From Gammaproteobacteria bacterium (GTDB taxonomy: Bacteria; Pseudomonadota; Gammaproteobacteria; Pseudomonadales; Cellvibrionaceae): 64,000 bases of DNA. The stretch spans positions 1 through 64,000 of the forward strand of contig SEBV01000001.1 of NCBI GenBank assembly GCA_004172865.1. The letters run 5' to 3'. This document shows positions 34,985-43,735 of the stretch, piece by piece (within the stretch, counting starts at the first letter, position 1; each line of letters opens with the position of its first letter). The notes beneath the pieces were generated by a model. That model saw only the letters and a program-made list of their open reading frames with translations, made no database searches and was not told the DNA's origin. The position numbers and the translations under genes were made by a program.

Positions 34985-35301
34985 AGTATGCCGATACGAA
35001 TTCAGCCCGCTAAACAGGCTTAAATGTTAGGTTGATATTTTTAGGTTTTAATAGTCTTGTTCAGGCTTTTTGAAAGCTCAGGCTGCGTAGCCCGCTCGTT
35101 ATTTGCCTTTGCTTATAGGGGCGGATTAGTCGACAATGCGCTCCTTTTTACACGCGTTCCTTAGTTTATGCTGGCTGCGCATAGATCTGGCGTGGCGCAT
35201 CAATACGGGCTAGTTTACGCTGGTTTTTTGCTTTCTTGGCTAGCTGTTTCGTGACGCATCCTTAATTTTTGTATTTCTGTAAAACGTAGAGATTTTCTGC
35301 C
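34985..35301. other. Intergenic region between PilS-like gene and nadE
   Basis: About 317 bases between divergent genes. I find no supported gene, no convincing RNA gene and no clear terminator. It must hold promoters for both flanks; small repeats such as GGCTGCGTAGCC (35092-35103) are too weak to name. Confidence 0.5.
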
Positions 35302-36933
35302 ATGTCTACCTTGACCATCGCGCTGGCGCAATTGAACACTTACGTTGGCGATATTCCTGGCAATACCCAAAAAGTTATCCAGTTTGCGCAGCGGGCTCTT
35401 AATGAAACGTCTGCCGATGCTATCGTTTTTCCTGAGCTGACGCTCACTGGTTATCCCCCTGAAGATCTGCTGTTACGTCCAAGTCTGGACCTTCGAATCG
35501 AGCGTGCCTTGAATGAGATAATGGCGGCTAAGTTGCCTTTGGCCATTATTGTGGGATATCCAAAACGCATCGACGGTGCGTTATATAACATGGCAGGCGT
35601 GATTCAAGATGGCGAATTGATCGCCGAATACGCTAAACAATGTTTGCCTAATTATCAGGTATTCGACGAGAAGCGCTATTTCGAAGCGGGCAATCGCCCC
35701 TGCGTATTTATGCTTAAAGGCACGCTAGCGGCAATCACCATTTGCGAAGATATCTGGTTTCCCGAACCTATGGCGCAAGCGCGTGATGTGGGCGCGCAAT
35801 TGATGCTTAATCTCAACGCGTCACCTTATCACCAAGGCAAACAGACTCAACGTGAAATGATTGTTGCGGCGCGCGCGCAAGAAGGTGCCATGCCAGTGGT
35901 TTACGTCAATTTGGTGGGTGGGCAGGACGAACTCGTGTTCGACGGCGGCTCCATGGTTGTGGATGCAAACGGCCAAACGCAATTTCGCGCCCCAGCTTAT
36001 AAAGAAGAATTATTTTCATTGCAGCTTGAGGCTACTCAAGCGGGCGTGACTGTTCCAGCTCAGGCGCTCGCCGCTATTCCATCGAATCATGAAGCTGTTT
36101 ATCAAGCATTAGTGCTTGGTATGCGCGACTACGTTAATAAAAATCGTTTCAAAGGTGTGGTGCTTGGTTTATCCGGTGGCATCGATTCGGCGTTGACGCT
36201 GGCGATGGCCGTAGATGCACTCGGCGCTGACCGCGTTGAAGCGGTGATGATGCCGTTTCGTTACACCTCGGATTTAAGTAAGAACGATGCCGCCGAACAA
36301 GCTCGTCGTATGGGCGTTCGCTATAGTTCAATCAGCATTGAACCAATGTACGAAGCCTTTATGGCGCAGTTAGCTGAAGAGTTTGATGGCTTAAAACGTG
36401 ACACCACCGAAGAGAACTTGCAGGCGCGCTGCCGCGGTGTGCTCTTGATGGCTATCTCTAATAAGAAGGGCTATTTGGTGCTCACGACCGGCAACAAGAG
36501 CGAAATGGCGGTCGGTTATTCCACGCTCTACGGCGATATGGCGGGCGGATTCGATGCTCTTAAAGACGTTCCTAAAACCTTGGTGTTTGCGTTAGCGATA
36601 TATAGAAATACCTTGGGCGAAGAAGTCATTCCCGACACTGTTATTACTCGTCCTCCATCCGCAGAGTTAGCGCCGGATCAAAAAGACGAGGACAGCTTGC
36701 CGCCCTATGACATCCTCGACCAAATACTCTCACTGTATGTGGGGCATGATTTTAGTGCGGAATCGATTATCGCCAAAGGTTTTGCGCGAGATCAGGTTGA
36801 GCGCGCAGTGCGTTTGGTTGATATCAACGAATACAAACGCCGTCAGGCACCGATTGGGATACGCATTAGCGAACGCGGCTTTGGCCGTGATCGACGCTAC
36901 CCGATTACATCTGGTTGGAAGATGGGGGAGTAA
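35302..36933 (+). CDS. nadE: Glutamine-dependent NAD+ synthetase
   Basis: Two-domain enzyme making NAD+ from nicotinate adenine dinucleotide, with glutamine as the ammonia source. 543 residues. The N-terminal nitrilase-like glutaminase (about 1-245) has the Glu in VFPELTLTGYPPEDLL, the Lys in YAKQCLPNYQVFDEKRYF and the catalytic Cys in AITICEDIWFPEP. The C-terminal synthetase (about 265-540) has the P-loop GVVLGLSGGIDSALTLAM and TTGNKSEMAVGYSTLYGD. All catalytic residues are present. A bidirectional terminator separates it from convergent bamD. Confidence 0.97.
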   Translation: MSTLTIALAQLNTYVGDIPGNTQKVIQFAQRALNETSADAIVFPELTLTGYPPEDLLLRPSLDLRIERALNEIMAAKLPLAIIVGYPKRIDGALYNMAGVIQDGELIAEYAKQCLPNYQVFDEKRYFEAGNRPCVFMLKGTLAAITICEDIWFPEPMAQARDVGAQLMLNLNASPYHQGKQTQREMIVAARAQEGAMPVVYVNLVGGQDELVFDGGSMVVDANGQTQFRAPAYKEELFSLQLEATQAGVTVPAQALAAIPSNHEAVYQALVLGMRDYVNKNRFKGVVLGLSGGIDSALTLAMAVDALGADRVEAVMMPFRYTSDLSKNDAAEQARRMGVRYSSISIEPMYEAFMAQLAEEFDGLKRDTTEENLQARCRGVLLMAISNKKGYLVLTTGNKSEMAVGYSTLYGDMAGGFDALKDVPKTLVFALAIYRNTLGEEVIPDTVITRPPSAELAPDQKDEDSLPPYDILDQILSLYVGHDFSAESIIAKGFARDQVERAVRLVDINEYKRRQAPIGIRISERGFGRDRRYPITSGWKMGE

Positions 36934-36964
36934 ACGGCCCAACCTACGTAAGTAACAGACACAA

Positions 36965-36989
36965 AAAAAGCGGGACAAGCCCGCTTTTT
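36965..36989. terminator. Bidirectional terminator between nadE and bamD
   Basis: Arms AAAAAGCGGG (36965-36974) and CCCGCTTTTT (36980-36989) pair perfectly around ACAAG, with A and T runs on both sides, between convergent genes. Confidence 0.93.
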
Positions 36990-37003
36990 AAATTACCAAT
37001 CGT

Positions 37004-37915
37004 TTAGTTTTTAACACGCGGCGGTTTTTGGTACTCAGCGTCGTAGATCTCGCGAGTATCAAATCCGATGGTGTCTTGCTTACTGAATAAGCCAAGGGTC
37101 AAGGTTCCAAACAGGTTGCGGTCGCCTATATGTTCGGCGTAGTCGTAATCAAATTCGCCTGATTTATTAAACGCAGGGAAATTGGGGTAGTTAGTGCGCA
37201 GCACTTCCACAAATTCATTTGAACGATCTTGCATGCCGAGGAAGTGATAACCCTGTACCATAACGGCCAATGCGTCTGGAACTGCAGGCGCTTGTGGGTA
37301 GTTTTCAATGACGTAGCGGCCACGGCTCACAGCTGCAACATAGGCTTGACGTTTGAAGTAGTAGTTGGCGACGTGGATCTCGTAGCGAGCCAGCACATTG
37401 CGTAAGAACAACATACGTTTTTTCGCATCGGCAGCGTAAGAGCTGTCGGGGTAACGATTTAACAATTGGGTGAAGTTAGCCAAAGATTCGCGCGCTGCAC
37501 CTGGGTCGCGTTTGGTCATATCGGTCGGCATAACGCGCTCGAACATGCCTTTATCTTTCGTGAATGAGCTGAGGCCCATCATGTAGTAGGCGTAGTCAAC
37601 GTTGCGGTGTTGCGGGTGCAGGCGAATAAAGCGGTTCGCGGTAGCAATGGCTTCGTCGGGCTTGCTAAAGTTGTAATAGGCATAGATGAGTTCAAGTTGG
37701 CCCTGCTCAGCGTAAGCGCCGAAAGGGAAGTTTTCTTCCAGCTTTTGCAGGTTTTTTACCGCGGTTTCCCACTGCTCATGATCTAACTGTTCTTCGGCGG
37801 CGTGATAAAGATCCGCTTCGCTGGTAAATTTTTCCTCTTTCTTGTCACTGGAGGAGCAGGCGGTCAGCAGCGCCAGTGAGCCGAACAGAGCAAGGGGCAG
37901 AAATCGCTTAAGCAT
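37004..37915 (-). CDS. bamD: Outer-membrane assembly lipoprotein BamD
   Basis: Essential lipoprotein of the BAM complex that folds beta-barrel proteins into the outer membrane. 303 residues. The signal peptide ends in the lipobox LLTAC (about residues 16-20). Tetratricopeptide-like helical repeats follow: DLYHAAEEQLDHEQWETAVK, FPFGAYAEQGQLELIYAYY, RVMPTDMTKRDPGAARESL and IHVANYYFKRQAYVAAVSR. These are BamD/ComL signatures. Length is a little over that of E. coli (245) because of a C-terminal extension of about 40 residues (NRNLFGTLTLGLFSKQDT). It is divergent from rluD, the classical gammaproteobacterial arrangement. Confidence 0.96.
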   Translation of the reverse strand: MLKRFLPLALFGSLALLTACSSSDKKEEKFTSEADLYHAAEEQLDHEQWETAVKNLQKLEENFPFGAYAEQGQLELIYAYYNFSKPDEAIATANRFIRLHPQHRNVDYAYYMMGLSSFTKDKGMFERVMPTDMTKRDPGAARESLANFTQLLNRYPDSSYAADAKKRMLFLRNVLARYEIHVANYYFKRQAYVAAVSRGRYVIENYPQAPAVPDALAVMVQGYHFLGMQDRSNEFVEVLRTNYPNFPAFNKSGEFDYDYAEHIGDRNLFGTLTLGLFSKQDTIGFDTREIYDAEYQKPPRVKN

Positions 37916-38094
37916 AAAAAGTTAACTCAAATATTATTGGGTGACAGAAATGTAGTGCCAGGCTCTTGTGCCAAAATTTAAGAGCATAGGGCAGATTTAA
38001 AAAATATGGCTATCTAAAAAGTGTGGCGTATTTAAACACAGAGCTTGCCGATACCAAAGCGGCATTCGTTGTTAACCTGAGGTTTTACTTGTAA

Positions 38095-39066
38095 ATGAAA
38101 GATGTTTTTGAGCTTACCGCGCAAGTGCCATTCGCTATGAGTGGACTGCGCTTCGACCAAGCAGCTTCCGAGTTGTTCCCTGATTTTTCACGCTCGCGCC
38201 TACAAAGTTGGATTAAAGATGGCCAGCTTAAAATTAATGGCAAAATCGGTAAGTCGAAAGACAAAGTGATTGGCGGTGAAACTCTGGACTTAAACGCCGA
38301 ATTGGAAGCACAGGGCGATTGGCAGCCGGAAGAAATTCAGCTGGATATCGTCCATGAAGATGACGACTTATTGATTATCAATAAGCAAGCGGGATTAGTC
38401 GTTCACCCCGCTGCGGGAAATTACACCGGGACTTTGGTAAATGCGTTGCTCAACCACATCCCTGAGCTGATTAATTTGCCACGCGCGGGCATTGTGCATC
38501 GTCTTGATAAAGAAACGACTGGCTTGATGGTCGTTGCCAAGACACTTGAAGCCCACACCGATTTGGTCGCGCAATTGGCGGATCGCACTGTGAGCCGCGA
38601 ATATGAAGCGGTTGCGGTAGGCGCTATGACTGGCGGCGGCACTGTGAATGCACCTATGGGGCGCCACCCGATTCATCGTAAATTAATGGCGGTATTGAGC
38701 CAGGGCGGCAAACGCGCGGTAACTCATTATCGTGTTGCTACTCGATTCCCGCATCACACGCATATTAAAGTGAAATTGGAAACTGGGCGTACGCATCAGA
38801 TTCGCGTACACATGGCGCACATTGGCTTTGCGTTGGTAGGCGATAAAACTTACGGTAAAAGTTTTAAAATTCCCAAAGGCGCCAATACCAGTTTAGTCGA
38901 AGCGCTCAAAGCCTTTCCGCGTCAGGCGTTGCATGCCGCCAAACTGGGTTTGGAACATCCCGGCACTGGCGAATATACCGAATGGACTGCGCCCATCCCT
39001 GAAGATTTTAAAGGTCTGTTGGAAGCGCTCAAGCGCGGTTATGAAATTGAAAAGCGGGATGAGTAA
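38095..39066 (+). CDS. rluD: 23S rRNA pseudouridine synthase RluD
   Basis: Makes pseudouridines 1911, 1915 and 1917 in helix 69 of 23S rRNA. 323 residues. An N-terminal S4 RNA-binding domain (about 18-80, with SRSRLQSWIKDGQLKING) is followed by the RluA-type catalytic domain. Its catalytic Asp lies in AGIVHRLDKETTGLMVVAKT (about 136-155), and LETGRTHQIRVHMAHIGFAL comes later. The gene is divergent from bamD and 68 bases before pgeF; this bamD/rluD/pgeF order is conserved in gammaproteobacteria and supports the specific name. Confidence 0.96.
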   Translation: MKDVFELTAQVPFAMSGLRFDQAASELFPDFSRSRLQSWIKDGQLKINGKIGKSKDKVIGGETLDLNAELEAQGDWQPEEIQLDIVHEDDDLLIINKQAGLVVHPAAGNYTGTLVNALLNHIPELINLPRAGIVHRLDKETTGLMVVAKTLEAHTDLVAQLADRTVSREYEAVAVGAMTGGGTVNAPMGRHPIHRKLMAVLSQGGKRAVTHYRVATRFPHHTHIKVKLETGRTHQIRVHMAHIGFALVGDKTYGKSFKIPKGANTSLVEALKAFPRQALHAAKLGLEHPGTGEYTEWTAPIPEDFKGLLEALKRGYEIEKRDE

Positions 39067-39134
39067 TCCAGTAATATTTGTTGTCACAGGCACCGTCGCG
39101 AATTAAATGTAAATCTCCTGATTAATCAAATCTA

Positions 39135-39890
39135 ATGAATAACAATCACATCATTCCAGATTGGCCCGCTCCCAAAAATGTGCGCACTTGTATCACCACT
39201 CGCGAGGGTGGTGTGAGTGCTGCGCCTTATGCCAGTAATAACTTTGGATTGCATGTTGGCGATAATTCGGCGCGTGTCGAAAAAAATCGCACAGTATTAT
39301 GTGAAACATTAGATTTAAAAAAATCCCCGCAATGGCTCGAACAAATTCACGGCATCAAAGTAGTCGATGCAAAAAGCGATAGCTTAGTCCGCACCGCTGA
39401 TGGGTGCTATTCGAATGAAGTTGGTCAGGCTTGCGTGGTAATGACAGCAGATTGCCTGCCGATTTTTTTATGTGACAAGCAAGGCACTCAAGTCGGAATA
39501 TTGCATTGCGGTTGGCGCAGTCTTGCTAAAGGTATTTGCGCTAAAGGATTAAAAAAATTCGCAGGCTTGCCTGAAGATATTATCGCGTATCTCGGCCCCG
39601 CCATTTCACAAAAACATTTTGAAGTGGGAGTGGATGTGCTCGAAGTATTTTTTAAATCCGCGCGCAGTCCACAACATGCCGACGCTATCGCAAGTGCTTT
39701 TATTTCAGCAGCACGCCCATTACATTTTTATGCTGACATTTATGCGCTCGCTCGTGCAGAATTGCAGTCATTAGGCATCAACAATATTTATGGCGGCGGC
39801 TACTGCACCTATGAGCAGTCGGATAACTTTTATTCGTTTCGTCGCGATGGTGTCACGGGGCGCATGGCGCACCTGATTTGGTTAACATAA
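39135..39890 (+). CDS. pgeF: Peptidoglycan editing factor PgeF (YfiH/laccase domain)
   Basis: Multicopper-oxidase-unrelated 'laccase-domain' protein, 251 residues, that corrects misincorporated L-Ser in peptidoglycan precursors. Members also show purine nucleoside phosphorylase activity. The zinc-binding and active-site residues are visible in WLEQIHGIKVV (His), MTADCLPIFLCD (Cys) and GILHCGWRSLAKG (His). The C-terminal YCTYEQSDNFYSFRRDG closes the family pattern. It follows rluD in the usual order. In many relatives clpB follows next; here a pentapeptide-repeat gene takes that place. Confidence 0.93.
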   Translation: MNNNHIIPDWPAPKNVRTCITTREGGVSAAPYASNNFGLHVGDNSARVEKNRTVLCETLDLKKSPQWLEQIHGIKVVDAKSDSLVRTADGCYSNEVGQACVVMTADCLPIFLCDKQGTQVGILHCGWRSLAKGICAKGLKKFAGLPEDIIAYLGPAISQKHFEVGVDVLEVFFKSARSPQHADAIASAFISAARPLHFYADIYALARAELQSLGINNIYGGGYCTYEQSDNFYSFRRDGVTGRMAHLIWLT

Positions 39891-39931
39891 ACAATTAATT
39901 TTTAAGATATTCGCAGGCACACGGATCAGCT

Positions 39932-41665
39932 ATGGACAATAAGAGCACCATTCAAGAACTCAAGAAAGGCGCACAGTCCTGGAATAAATGGCGCAAGTCA
40001 GTTCCAGTTGGCAAACTTAATCTAGACGGCATCGAATTAAATGATGTCGATTTGGATAACGTAGATTTGTCCAAAGTGTCCATGCGCAACGCTGTTATTT
40101 CCCATTGCCGGTTTCGATATGCAGATTTTATTTCAGCGGATTTGGAAGGCTCGCTGCTTCAAAATAATGATTTTTCTCATGCCAAGTTAATTGCAACTCG
40201 TCTCACTCATTGCGATTTGAGCGGCTCAAAGTTGTTGCATACCAACATGCTTACCGCGATTACCAAAAACACAAAACTTGAAAATATTGATTTCAGCGGG
40301 CTTGACATTAGCGGCCTCACTTTGAGCGATGTATCGCTCGCTGGCAGTAACCTTTCAGGTCAAAAATTAGCGCGAGTGGATTTTAGTAATTCAAATTTAA
40401 CCGCGGTAAATTTTGAAAATGCAGATTTAACCAACGTGGTTGTTAGTGGCGCTGACTTAACGCGTGCGAATTTTAAAGGCGCAATTTTAAAAGGCGTTGT
40501 AGCAAAAGCAGCTAAAATGACCGGTCTGGATTTACAAGGCTTTGATTTAACCAAAGCCGATTTCACCGATGCTGATTTACAAAATTGTGATTTACGTGAA
40601 GTGAATTTTACCAAAGCAAAGTTAGCTAGCGCTGATATCACGGGCAGTAAGCTCTGGAATCTCGCCACCAACGGTTGGGTTATTGCCAATATAGTTTGCG
40701 ATCACGCTTATTGGGATAAAGCGGGCAATGAAAAAACTATTTATCGCACCCACGAATTTGAGAGAATTTTTGGCGAGTCCATCACCATAGAACTGCGCTA
40801 CCCCTATCGCCTTGCTGATCACGAATTGGCAACCTTGCCGATATTTATTGAACATTTAGCAGCAGTTAACTGGGGCATTATTTTACGTTTGAAATCCATC
40901 AGCGATGTTGCCGGTGGAGCCCTCGTTAAATTTGTGGTGGAAGAAGTTGGCGGTCATAACCCCACTCGGTTAAAAGCACAACTGCAGGATGAAGCGGATC
41001 GTATCCAACTTGCGCAGCTCGCATTACGCACCGACTCACAATTGCATTTACAGTTACGCGAACGCATCGCATCTATTCGTGAAGAGTTGTGGCCACGCTT
41101 GTTGGAATTGGCTGCCGATCACGAAAAAGATCAGGTCCGAAATCTCACCATCGTTTTTATGGATTTAAAAGGCTTTTCGAAATGGCGTGACGATGAGCTG
41201 TCTGAAAAGCTTTCACTGTTTCGCGGCTTGGTAAAACCCATCCTCAATAAATGGTCGGGCAATTACCCGAATATGGAAGGCGACTCTTTGCGGGTTACTT
41301 TCACCAATGCCACCGCCGGATTATCCTGCGCGTGCATGATTCGCAATGTGTTAATGGCAGCCGGTTTCGAATTACGTGTTGGCGTTGAGCTGGGTGAAGT
41401 ATTAGTAGTTCGCAATGAAGTGACCGAAATTCCAGATCTTGAAGGTGTTGCGGTGAGTATGGCGGCGCGTTTGGAAGCTGCTGCTGATGTGGGTGAAATT
41501 TTAGTGAGTCACCGCGTGCGTCACTATGCTGAGCGAAGCAATTTATTCGAGTTTATTCCGCGGCACGTTCCCTTAAAAAAATCCATTGGCACCATGATAG
41601 AGGGCGATCATGTGGATTGTTTTGCGGTAATTCCTGTCAAAAACCTGCAAGAAGTTTTGGTTTAA
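39932..41665 (+). CDS. Pentapeptide-repeat protein fused to a class III nucleotidyl cyclase domain
   Basis: 577-residue cytoplasmic fusion. Residues about 25-230 are pentapeptide repeats of the A(D/N)Lxx type (for example NLTAVNFENADLTNVVVSGA), forming a right-handed beta helix. Residues about 265-400 form a linker domain I do not recognise, ending in a coiled-coil-like stretch. Residues about 405-570 look like a class III adenylate/guanylate cyclase: metal Asp in TIVFMDLKGFSKW, second metal Asp in NMEGDSLRVTF and the Arg in VSMAARLEAAADVGEILVS. The usual substrate Lys before GD appears to be Asn, and the Asn of VNxAAR is Ser. It may therefore use another substrate or be inactive. It follows pgeF after 41 bases on the same strand. 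Confidence 0.82.
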   Translation: MDNKSTIQELKKGAQSWNKWRKSVPVGKLNLDGIELNDVDLDNVDLSKVSMRNAVISHCRFRYADFISADLEGSLLQNNDFSHAKLIATRLTHCDLSGSKLLHTNMLTAITKNTKLENIDFSGLDISGLTLSDVSLAGSNLSGQKLARVDFSNSNLTAVNFENADLTNVVVSGADLTRANFKGAILKGVVAKAAKMTGLDLQGFDLTKADFTDADLQNCDLREVNFTKAKLASADITGSKLWNLATNGWVIANIVCDHAYWDKAGNEKTIYRTHEFERIFGESITIELRYPYRLADHELATLPIFIEHLAAVNWGIILRLKSISDVAGGALVKFVVEEVGGHNPTRLKAQLQDEADRIQLAQLALRTDSQLHLQLRERIASIREELWPRLLELAADHEKDQVRNLTIVFMDLKGFSKWRDDELSEKLSLFRGLVKPILNKWSGNYPNMEGDSLRVTFTNATAGLSCACMIRNVLMAAGFELRVGVELGEVLVVRNEVTEIPDLEGVAVSMAARLEAAADVGEILVSHRVRHYAERSNLFEFIPRHVPLKKSIGTMIEGDHVDCFAVIPVKNLQEVLV

Positions 41666-42200
41666 TCGAGGGTAACTAGCTACAAGAAAACTAAAAGGAC
41701 TTTCAATTGCTGTGCGCCACTTATTATTTTCCCATCTCATATCTTCAAATTTCCCTTCGATAACGTTCGCGTTTAATTTCAAAAATCTTTTGGTCTTCGT
41801 CAATAGTTTGATGTTGCTCGGTTAGTAAAATGTGCTCCAACACTGTATGCGATTGTGCAAAAAGAAACGTTTTTGTTCGAAAGTGGTGCGTTTATTTTCT
41901 GTAAAAATCTAACCTAATCCCATTGTGTTAATTCCTCGCTAAATCCTGTGAACTTTCTTCACACTTCATAATCAATTATTCCGAATAGCTTCTCTGCGTA
42001 GTGAGAAAATTTTCTCGGCGTAATTTTTGCTGAGTATTTTCTATGAAGATTAAAAAATAAAACTGATTTTGTTCGATCCCAGCTTCACCGGAGTAAGTTG
42101 CTCTCTAGCTGTGTCTCAGTTTTACGCTGTTTCTAATACTGCATCTCGCGATAAATATTGATAGTCACGTTAACACTTTGATATTTGCTAAGGATTCTTC
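41666..42200. other. 535-base intergenic region before the opgB-like gene
   Basis: AT-rich and without a gene I can support; a 76-codon minus-strand frame at 41573-41803 has no family features. Two exact palindromic elements are visible: TGTGAA-CTTTC-TTCACA at 41947-41963 and GAGAAAATTTTCTC at 42003-42016. They may be regulatory sites for the gene starting at 42201. Confidence 0.5.
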
Positions 42201-43677
42201 ATGTCAATAGCCGAGCCCATCGCTCTATTTACAAAAAACAGTATTTCGCGTCTCGCTAAACATACAACTTCCTATCGCTATCAATTTCCTCGCGGCTACA
42301 AATTTAAGTTAGCGCTTTTAATAGGTTTCGCGGTGTTTTTTTATCGTTTGGTGGTGTGGATCGCGCGCAATTTTGGCGATATATCGCTGGACCAAATGTT
42401 GTTTCACCTTGGCTCAGATTCAACGACTGGTGTTCCCGTAAAACTTATTCACTCTGCCGTTTTAGAGCTGGTATTCAGACCTTTAGTAGCAGGTGCAGTT
42501 GCTTATGGCATTCTTTCAATCCCGTTCGCCAAGCGATTTTTTGTTCATAAAATTTTATTGTGGATGAGTTGCTTTGGCATTTTGGTTACCGTTTATTTTC
42601 TTTACGATGTTTTAAAACTGAGAGAGTATTTTGAATCGTCAGATTTCACCGGTGATTGGTATCAAGTCTACGGGCAGCCAGCTCCCAAACATTTAGCTGC
42701 GCCGCAAACCAAACTCAATCTCGTGTTTATCTACGTTGAGTCCCTGGAAAAATATCGGGTTGGCGCCAATACGCCCCTCGGAAAATACAGCGCAACTTAT
42801 GGCGCACCTAAACAATGGTATATGTTGCCGGGAACACAATGGACGCTTGCGGCTATGATCAGCAGTCAATGCGGTGTACCGCAAATGCTGCATGGTTTTG
42901 TGGGGAAAAATAATTTAAATAAAACGCCGCACCCTTTGCAAAATACGGTGTGCATGGCGGATATTTTACGTGAGGCAAATTACCAAACACTTTACATCGA
43001 TAGTGCTAACCCTGCGTTTGCTGGCAAAGGAAACTTTTTTCAGCACCCACGGTTTTACCGATGTACATGGTTCTACCAATATAGAAACTGTATTTCCTAA
43101 AACCCAAATTCCAGATTGGTGGGGCGTGCCGGATACGGTGCTTTACGATTACACCAAACAAAAAATTAATAAGCTGGCTGATACCGGTAAACCGTTTTAT
43201 GTTGCGCTTAACACAGTCAATACTCATGGGCCGCACGGCGCATTATCTTCATCCTGTCAGAAAAAAGGTTTTACGAAAGATATTGATTCGATTTTTGATT
43301 GTAGCGTTAACGAGGTTGGGGAATTTTTGAAGTGGCTTAATACGCAATCTTTTAGTAAGAATACGGTGGTAGTGATGATGGGCGATCATCCCATCATGGC
43401 GGGGCATATGATTAAAAATAAATTTACAGCGGAAAAGGAGCCAGAAATATTTTTTCTTATTCGTCGCCCGGACGGTGTACAGCTTCCTAGCAAAAAAATG
43501 ACACACGTTGATATATTCCCTACCACGCTCGCGGCCTTGGGTTTTGCAATTCCTAACGAGCGCTTAGGTATGGGCCATAATATTTACAAGAGTAATAGTT
43601 GGGTGGAATCCGTTGAGCCTCACGAGTTCCGCAAAGCGATTCGCAAACCTTCGCCTGCTTATGATGCACTTTGGTAA
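42201..43677 (+). pseudogene. opgB: OpgB-like phosphoglycerol transferase, frameshifted
   Basis: Membrane sulfatase-fold enzyme that adds phosphoglycerol to periplasmic glucans in E. coli. Two reading frames together give a protein of about 491 residues. The first (42201-43100) has membrane helices (about residues 30-130) and then the transferase domain with FIYVESLEKYRVG and the nucleophile region PGTQWTLAAMISSQCGVP. Its homology ends at GKGNFF. The second frame continues directly with STHGFTDVHG and carries VVVMMGDHPIMAGH, to the stop at 43677. The break falls in a run of six T at 43035-43040; five T would restore one frame. It could be a true inactivation, a phase-variable tract or a sequencing error. 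Confidence 0.85.
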
Positions 43678-43735
43678 TTGCTTGTGTTCCTAAATTCGAA
43701 ACTGTGTGTAAGATTTACCTTAACTTTTATTAAAG

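Noticed and set aside
41573-41803. 76-codon minus-strand frame in the region before opgB
   Set aside because: It overlaps the end of the cyclase gene, has no good ribosome site and no family features.
41947-41963. Canonical CRP site
   Set aside because: The half-sites TGTGA and TCACA are 7 bases apart, not 6.
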